Shown here one piece after another: positions 5,217 to 10,211 of a DNA stretch of 10,211 nt. This DNA is from an uncultured Gemmatimonadota bacterium (GTDB taxonomy: Bacteria > Gemmatimonadota > Gemmatimonadetes > Gemmatimonadales > Gemmatimonadaceae). Numbering within the stretch: the first letter of the stretch is position 1; each line of letters starts with the position of its first letter. A model generated the notes under the pieces. That model had not been told where the DNA came from, searched no databases, and saw only the letters and a program-made list of their open reading frames with translations. Made by a program: the position numbers and the translations under genes. The stretch is from contig CAITQY010000051.1 of NCBI GenBank assembly GCA_903894655.1, positions 1-10,211 on the forward strand, given 5' to 3'.

Positions 5217-8162
5217 CTACCGGCGACGTCTGGTGCGCGCGGCTCCATGCGGCTGGGGACCGCGCGAGGGCGCGCCCCATGCGGCCGGCGACGGTTCCAG
5301 TGTGCCGGTTGTGCGTCCGTCTGCGGCGGTGCCACCGGCCCGTAGGGCCGCGGTGTTGCTGCTGGCGACAACCGTGCTGTTCAGCCCCACGGCGAAGCCG
5401 CCGCCCGCGGCGCTGGCGGTACCGGAGATGGACCAGAGCAAATCGGTCGTGCCCGTTGGGACGGTGGACCAGGTGCTGCCGTTGAAGCGCAACAGGGTGC
5501 CGGCGTCACCCGTCGCAAAGAGGTCGGACTCGGTCAGTCCCCACATCGCCGTGAGTGGCGGCGCATTCGGTTGCAGCGAGTTCCAGCTGCTGCCGTTGTA
5601 CCGCAGTGCGACGCCCGCGGTGCTGGTACTGGTGAGGCCGGAGACGTAGACACTCGTACTGCCGGTCAGCCATACGCCGGTCAGCGTGCCGGCCGGCGGT
5701 GCGGGGAGTGCGGTCCATGTTGCCCCGGTCTGACGCAGGATCACTCCGTTCTCCCCGGCCACATACACATCATTCGCCGAGGCGCCGAAGATCGACCAGA
5801 GCGGGCCGCTGGCGGTGGCGCTCAGCGTCCACGTGGTCCCGTTGAACCGGAAAATGTCTCCGGCGCTCGTGGTCGCATACACGTTGTTCGCGGCAGTGCC
5901 CCACAGGGCGGAGACGGTGCTGGTGCTCGGAAAGTCGACGCGGCTCCAGGTCGTCCCGTTCCAGCGCAGCATCACGCCGTCCTCGCCGCCGGCGAACGCG
6001 TCGTTGGCGCCGACGGCCCATACGGTCAGCAGCGCGGCGACGGTCGGCGTTTGCTGCCGCGTCCAGGTCGCCCCGTTCCAGCGGTAGACGAAGCCGAATT
6101 CCCCGACCGCCCACGCGTTGTTGGCGGCCGTGCTCCACACGTCGAGCAGATCAGGCACAAGGTTGTTCGTGGTCCACGGTGTTCCGCCGGCATCGGCACT
6201 GCGCAACACCGCGCCACGTTCGCCGCTGGTCCACGCGGTCCCCGCGGCATCCACACTGATGCCGAAGAGCTGTGGCGCATAGGGCGTGTTCACGAGCGTC
6301 GCGGTGGTACCGTCGAGCTGCGCCACGCCTCCATCGCCTACCACATAGCGTCGGCCCCCGTTGGCCGCCGAACCGCTCACCTGATACAGGTTGCCGGCCA
6401 ATCCCCCCACGCTGAGCACCGACCACGTGGTGCCGTTCCAGCGCAGCAGCGTACCGTTCGAACCCACGATCACCACGTCGGTGGCGCTCTGTCCATGCAC
6501 GCCGTACAGCAGTTCCGAACTCGGCACGGTGAGGCGCGCCCACGTACTGCCGACGCGACGCAGCACCTCGCTGTTCGCGCCGACGGTGTACACCACGTTG
6601 TCGCCGCCCCACACGCCGTTCAGGGTCTGCGTGGAGTTGGTGGTTTCCCTGCTCCACGTACTGGTGGCCAGCCGCAACACGGTACCGTTGGTGCCGGCCG
6701 CCCACGCGACGGTTTGGCTCTCCACCCAGACGGCGTTGAGCGTTTGCGTGGTACCCGAGGTCATCGTGCTCCACGCCGTGCCGTTCCAGCGCGCAATGCC
6801 GCCGTTGATGCCCACCGCGATGATGTTCGTGGCCGATGAGCCGTGGAGCGCCTGGTAATCGGTGCTGTTCGACAGCGACAGCGCCCACGTGGTGCCGTTC
6901 CATTGATAGATGTCGCCTTGCAGATCGATGGCGAACACGTTCGTGGCGCTCACGGCGTAAATCGACAGCAGATCGTCGCGCAACGCGCCGCCCAGTCGCG
7001 AGGCGCTCCACGCGGTGCCCAGACGCGGCACGACATTCAGCGTAACCGTGTCGCGCTTGGTGCCATCGGCCACCGACGTGGCGGTAATCAGCGTGCTGCC
7101 AAGGCTTACGGCGCTCACGACGCCCTGTGCGCTGATCGTGGCGACACTGCCCGCGCTCGAGCTCCACGTGACGCCAGTGGCGACGCCCGGATCGGCATTG
7201 ACCACCGCCGTGAGCGTGGTGCTGGTGCCGATGTTGATGCCGACGTTGCGCTGGGTGATGCTGACCGTGCCCGGACGCCGCGCCACCGTGATCGCGCTGG
7301 TGGCGCGGCGGAGGGTGTCGGCGGTGGACAGCACGGTGACGGTGGTGGTGCCCAGCGCCACCGCGGTCACGAGGCCGGTGGCACTCACGGTGGCCGCGGC
7401 GGGATTACTGGAGCGCCATGTCAGCGTCTGCGCGGCGCCCACGTCGGCCGTGACCGTCGCGGTGAGCTGCTGCGTGGCGTTGATGAATAGCGAGGCCGTG
7501 GTCGGGGTCATGGCGACGGCGCGTACAACGGGAACCACGTTCACCGTGGTGGTGGCCCGCAGCGTGGTGTCACCGACCAAGACCGCCGTGATCGTCGCCG
7601 TCCCCTGCGCGACACCCGATACCACACCCGCCGCCGACACGTTGGCGATCGTGGCGGCGCTCGTGCGCCAGATCACCGTGGTGGGGAGCCCGGCATCGAT
7701 CTGCACCGTGGCCTGAAGCGCCTGCGTTTGTCCGGTGCCCAGCGATACGGTGGCCGGGGTGATGGAGACGTTGCGGATCCCTTGCACCGTGATGATAGCC
7801 GTGCTACTCACGCGGGTGTCGGCCACGGAGGTCACGCGAATGGTAGCGGTGCCGATCGCGACCGCGGTCACGAGCCCCGTGCCGTTCACGCTGGCGACCG
7901 CGGGGGACTCACTGGTCCAGGTGACGCCGGTACCAGCGCCGTTGATGGCGTCGACCACGGCGTTGAGCGATTGCGTTTCACCCACGCGGATGGTGGCCAC
8001 CGTGGGTGTCACCGCGACGCTTCGCACGGTGGGCGGATTCACCACCACCGGTGGACCCGCGGGGTCGCCGCCGCACGCCGCCAGCGCCAGCGTAAGCACG
8101 ATGGCCCGGGAACGACGCAGGATCGACGGGAGGCGAGTCTGAGACGACGAAGCTGAGTGCAT
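5217..8162 (-). CDS. Lipoprotein with four Ig-like (BIG_2) repeats and a 14-unit beta-propeller-like head (short-stalk paralog)
   Basis: This 981-residue protein starts at ATG 8162 and stops with TAG at 5219-5217. The N-terminus carries arginines (R10, R16, R17, R19), a short hydrophobic run and the lipobox L-A-A-C with C30, the only cysteine seen. Residue +2 is Gly, so under E. coli sorting rules no inner-membrane retention is expected; surface exposure is inference. Residues 45-379 hold four Ig-like repeats. Residues 380-930 hold fourteen propeller-type units that align one for one with those of the downstream long-stalk paralog. The C-terminal tail is Pro/Gly-rich and ends GAARTRRRR. The fourth Ig repeat matches the tenth of the paralog, including the junction motif ASRLGGAL that opens the head. 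The gene lies 74 bp downstream of the aspartase gene and could be cotranscribed with it. The start lacks a recognisable Shine-Dalgarno sequence; the bases just before the ATG are pyrimidine-rich. Function unknown. Confidence 0.9.
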   Translation of the reverse strand: MHSASSSQTRLPSILRRSRAIVLTLALAACGGDPAGPPVVVNPPTVRSVAVTPTVATIRVGETQSLNAVVDAINGAGTGVTWTSESPAVASVNGTGLVTAVAIGTATIRVTSVADTRVSSTAIITVQGIRNVSITPATVSLGTGQTQALQATVQIDAGLPTTVIWRTSAATIANVSAAGVVSGVAQGTATITAVLVGDTTLRATTTVNVVPVVRAVAMTPTTASLFINATQQLTATVTADVGAAQTLTWRSSNPAAATVSATGLVTAVALGTTTVTVLSTADTLRRATSAITVARRPGTVSITQRNVGINIGTSTTLTAVVNADPGVATGVTWSSSAGSVATISAQGVVSAVSLGSTLITATSVADGTKRDTVTLNVVPRLGTAWSASRLGGALRDDLLSIYAVSATNVFAIDLQGDIYQWNGTTWALSLSNSTDYQALHGSSATNIIAVGINGGIARWNGTAWSTMTSGTTQTLNAVWVESQTVAWAAGTNGTVLRLATSTWSRETTNSTQTLNGVWGGDNVVYTVGANSEVLRRVGSTWARLTVPSSELLYGVHGQSATDVVIVGSNGTLLRWNGTTWSVLSVGGLAGNLYQVSGSAANGGRRYVVGDGGVAQLDGTTATLVNTPYAPQLFGISVDAAGTAWTSGERGAVLRSADAGGTPWTTNNLVPDLLDVWSTAANNAWAVGEFGFVYRWNGATWTRQQTPTVAALLTVWAVGANDAFAGGEDGVMLRWNGTTWSRVDFPSTSTVSALWGTAANNVYATTSAGDIFRFNGTTWTLSATASGPLWSIFGASANDVYVAGENGVILRQTGATWTALPAPPAGTLTGVWLTGSTSVYVSGLTSTSTAGVALRYNGSSWNSLQPNAPPLTAMWGLTESDLFATGDAGTLLRFNGSTWSTVPTGTTDLLWSISGTASAAGGGFAVGLNSTVVASSNTAALRAGGTAADGRTTGTLEPSPAAWGAPSRGPQPHGAARTRRRR
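5352..7025 (-). repeat. Fourteen-unit beta-propeller-like head of the short-stalk lipoprotein
   Basis: Residues about 380-937 hold fourteen units collinear with the head of the long-stalk paralog. The best conserved is unit 8 (residues 669-708), which contains VGEFGFVYRWNG in both proteins. Unit 14 again lacks the closing tryptophan strand and the head again starts with an orphan strand, here A-W-S-A-S. Unit 6 again lacks the normal R-W-N-G-x-x-W ending. Shared irregularities show that the whole 14-unit head was duplicated as a block. Confidence 0.82.
7026..8030 (-). repeat. Ig-like stalk: four tandem ~83-residue repeats in the short-stalk lipoprotein
   Basis: Repeat boundaries by protein residue are about 45-126, 127-211, 212-294 and 295-379. 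The units carry the same core as those of the long-stalk paralog. Unit 1 best matches paralog repeat 2: both have V-A-T-I-R and D-A/I-N-G-A features. Units 2-3 resemble its two-unit blocks, with the shared junction V-V-P-V-V-R. Unit 4 matches paralog repeat 10, with I-T-A-T-S-V-A-D and a D-T-V-T ending. Confidence 0.88.
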
Positions 8163-8236
8163 AGCGTGGAGAAAGTGACTGGCGAGCCGACCCGGACGAG
8201 CGTGGGTACCCCGGAAGCCGGAGTCCCCGACGCTGC

Positions 8237-10141
8237 CTACGCCGACGGAATGGTGACGGTGCTGAATTCCTGTGTGTCGCGCGGCGCGGTCATCGCCGCC
8301 GGATTGAGAATCTCATCGAGCTGCTCGCGTGTGAGCAGCTTCCGCTCGAGGACCAGGTCGAACACCCCGCGTCCGCTGGCGAGGGCCGTCTTCGCAATAT
8401 CGGTCGCGATCTCGTAGCCGAGCACGGGCACCAGCGCGGTCACGATCCCGATGGAATGCTCAACGAAGTAACGCATGCGGTCGGCATTCGCGGTGATGCC
8501 GGTTACACACCGCTCACGCAGCACGATACAGGCGTTGCGCAACATGTCGAGGCCACGCAAGAGACGATACGCGATCACGGGCTCGAACGCATTGAGCTGG
8601 AGCTGTCCAGCCTCGGCCGCCATCGTCACAGTTACGTCACCGCCGATCACTTCGAAGCACACCTGATTGACGACTTCGGGAATGACCGGGTTGACCTTGC
8701 CCGGCATGATCGACGATCCGGGCTGCATGGCCGGCAGGTTGATCTCGCCAAAGCCGGCCCGCGGCCCCGACGACAGGAGCCGGAGATCATTGCAGATCTT
8801 GGACAGCTTGGTGGCCGTGCGCTTCATGACGCCCGAGAGCTGCACGAAGGCGCCGGTATCGCTGGTGGCTTCCACGAGATCGAACGCGGTGACCACGGGG
8901 ACGTCGGCGATCACGGCGAGATGGCGGCACGCCAGCTCGGCATAGCCCGGCGGTGCATTGATGCCGGTGCCGATCGCCGTCGCGCCGAGATTGATCTCGC
9001 AAATCAACGATTGTGCTTCGCCCAGGCGGTCCACGTCTTCCTGCAGCGTGTGCGAGAACGCCATGAACTCCTGACCCAGCGTCATCGGCACGGCGTCCTG
9101 CATCTGCGTGCGGCCCATCTTGATCAGCGGCGCGAACTCCACGCCCTTGGCGCCGAAGGCGTCGGCCAGGCGCGCCAATTCGAGCCGGAAGCCCGAGAGG
9201 CTCTTGTGCAACGCAATGCGGACGGCCGTGGGATACACGTCGTTCGTGGACTGGCTGAGATTGACGTGATCGTTGGGAGAGATCACCTCATACGCGCCAC
9301 GGTGCTGATTACTGAGCTCGAGCGCGCGGTTCGCGATCACTTCATTGGCGTTCATGTTGGTGGAGGTCCCGGCGCCTCCCTGAATCATGTCTACCAGAAA
9401 GTGCTCATGATGCCGTCCGGCGCGTATTTCGCGGGCGGCGCGGATGATCACTTCGGCATGCTCCGGTTCCAGCAGGCCGAGCTCGAAGTTCGTTTGCGCG
9501 GCGGCTTCTTTGACCGCCGCCAGCGATTCGATCAGTACCGGGAATTCGCGCAGCGGAATGCCGGTGATCGGGAAATTCTCGAGCGCGCGCAAGGTCTGGA
9601 CGCCGTACAGCGCCTCGTAGGGCACGTCGCGTTCGCCAAGGAGGTCGTGCTCCTGGCGGGTGCGATGGCCGCCGAAGCCGAGCGTGCGTCCTCGACCCAC
9701 GAGCGTGGCGTCGGCGCGGCGCAGGCGCATGGAAATCGAGCGGGCGGCGCGGGCCACGAGTGCGGCGTACAGCTGTGGTGCTTCACGCGTGATGTCATCG
9801 AGTTGGGCGCGGGCCAGCACCATCGCGATGCCGGGCATGATCACGCGCGCGGTGGTGCCGTGGGCGGAGTCATCGAGCAGCAACCCCTCACCCACTGCTT
9901 CGCCGGCGCCGAGTGTCACGAGGCGGGTGGTGCGGCCGTCGGACGACTTTTCGATGGCCACCGCGCCGCTGATCAGCATCGCGAAGCGCTGACGCGCCTC
10001 CCCTTCGGAAAAAATGGTCTCGTCGGGAACCAGGGTCAGCGGCGTGACGTGCCGCGAAAGCTTCCAGAGGTGCGCGTCGGTAAAGCCCTCGAGGAACGAG
10101 GTCGCGCGCAGCGCATCGGCGATTTCGGCCGGAGTCGTCAT
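8237..10141 (-). CDS. aspA: Aspartate ammonia-lyase fused to an N-terminal cyclic-nucleotide-binding-like domain
   Basis: The enzyme interconverts L-aspartate with fumarate and ammonia. I chose ATG 10141 (634 residues) because the folded N-terminal domain begins right after it. The frame stays open upstream through a GTG at 10204 to the window edge, but those residues are Pro/Gly-rich and unlike the domain. Residues ~5-130 resemble a CRP/FNR-type effector domain, with a cassette-like segment VGEGLLLDD near residue 85. No DNA-binding domain follows. Residues ~162-634 are a full-length aspartase, about the normal size of AspA. Motifs seen are GGAGTSTNMNANEV (255-268), SQSTNDVYPT (296-305), GRTQMQDAVPMTLGQEF (343-359) and the flexible-loop signature GSSIMPGKVNPVIPE (475-489), whose second Ser is the expected catalytic base. 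The stretch TVTMAAEAGQLQLN favours aspartase over fumarase. Catalytic residues look intact, so the extra domain may be regulatory. The stop is TAG at 8239-8237. No Shine-Dalgarno motif precedes the ATG. Confidence 0.92.
   Translation of the reverse strand: MTTPAEIADALRATSFLEGFTDAHLWKLSRHVTPLTLVPDETIFSEGEARQRFAMLISGAVAIEKSSDGRTTRLVTLGAGEAVGEGLLLDDSAHGTTARVIMPGIAMVLARAQLDDITREAPQLYAALVARAARSISMRLRRADATLVGRGRTLGFGGHRTRQEHDLLGERDVPYEALYGVQTLRALENFPITGIPLREFPVLIESLAAVKEAAAQTNFELGLLEPEHAEVIIRAAREIRAGRHHEHFLVDMIQGGAGTSTNMNANEVIANRALELSNQHRGAYEVISPNDHVNLSQSTNDVYPTAVRIALHKSLSGFRLELARLADAFGAKGVEFAPLIKMGRTQMQDAVPMTLGQEFMAFSHTLQEDVDRLGEAQSLICEINLGATAIGTGINAPPGYAELACRHLAVIADVPVVTAFDLVEATSDTGAFVQLSGVMKRTATKLSKICNDLRLLSSGPRAGFGEINLPAMQPGSSIMPGKVNPVIPEVVNQVCFEVIGGDVTVTMAAEAGQLQLNAFEPVIAYRLLRGLDMLRNACIVLRERCVTGITANADRMRYFVEHSIGIVTALVPVLGYEIATDIAKTALASGRGVFDLVLERKLLTREQLDEILNPAAMTAPRDTQEFSTVTIPSA
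9752..10141 (-). other. Cyclic-nucleotide-binding-like domain of the aspartase fusion
   Basis: This is an approximate domain boundary inside the aspartase gene. It begins with EIADALRATSFLEGFTDAHL, a typical opening of CRP/FNR-type effector domains. A beta-roll follows, with the signatures F-S-E-G-E and L-I-S-G-A-V-A-I-E, and then the segment G-E-A-V-G-E-G-L-L-L-D-D that corresponds to the phosphate-binding cassette (nt about 9842-9892). The glycine and glutamate of the cassette are present. At the place of the conserved arginine that contacts the cyclic phosphate the sequence reads H-G-T-T-A. Helical residues about 115-145 would form the usual C-terminal helix and linker, and the aspartase domain begins at about residue 162. 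Confidence 0.75.
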
Positions 10142-10211
10142 GGGGGGGAGTAAGGGTGGGAAACGGCTGCACGGAAGCTGCCCGACGAACCCGCCTCTCG
10201 CCACCAGTCGC

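Noticed and set aside
5571..6839. A 422-codon plus-strand frame opposite the short-stalk head
   Set aside because: It is a by-product of the repeated, GC-rich propeller units on the other strand.
8163..8236. Possible terminator between the aspartase gene and the short-stalk gene
   Set aside because: Only CCGG-AAG-CCGG and weak flanking G/C pairing are present, so cotranscription cannot be excluded.
8456..10153. A 565-codon open frame on the plus strand opposite the aspartase gene
   Set aside because: It is antisense to a gene with clear catalytic motifs. Its translation is rich in His, Arg and Gly without recognisable domains, as expected for a shadow frame in high-GC DNA.
10142..10204. N-terminal extension of the aspartase fusion from GTG 10204
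   Set aside because: The 21 extra residues are Pro/Gly-rich and precede the natural start of the effector domain. ATG 10141 fits better, though the frame is open to the window edge and the choice is not proven.

Overview
The window is GC-rich and densely coding. It looks chromosomal and comes from a diderm bacterium: there is a periplasmic PBP4-type peptidase and two lipoproteins. Large lipoproteins that join bacterial Ig-like (BIG_2) stalks to WNG/FNG-type beta-propeller repeats, next to a high-GC aspartase, fit Gemmatimonadota best. Myxobacteria and related lineages are the main alternative. This assignment is inference from gene style, not from a marker gene.

Layout: a 5'-truncated plus-strand gene for a D-Ala-D-Ala carboxypeptidase/endopeptidase (family S13) ends at 529. 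Everything else is on the minus strand. Read in the direction of transcription it starts with an aspartate ammonia-lyase carrying an N-terminal cyclic-nucleotide-binding-like domain (10141 to 8237). A 74-bp gap follows, then a 981-residue lipoprotein (8162 to 5217), a 205-bp gap full of inverted repeats, and a 1488-residue lipoprotein (5011 to 545). The last gene converges on the peptidase gene with only 15 bp between stop codons. No tRNA, rRNA, CRISPR array, insertion sequence or attachment site was seen.

The two lipoproteins are tandem paralogs. Their C-terminal modules align unit by unit over 551 residues (14 repeat units), and by eye differ in length only by two compensating three-residue indels. 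Their N-terminal Ig stalks differ sharply: about 4 Ig domains in one and 10 in the other. Part of the extra stalk is made of two-domain blocks repeated in series. The pair therefore looks like one conserved head displayed on a short and a long arm, probably at the cell surface. What it binds cannot be read from the sequence.

The aspartase is the other notable gene. Its catalytic motifs are intact, but it is fused to a sensory domain whose phosphate-binding cassette seems to lack the usual arginine. No functional link between the aspartase, the lipoproteins and the peptidase can be shown from this window beyond shared strand and proximity.
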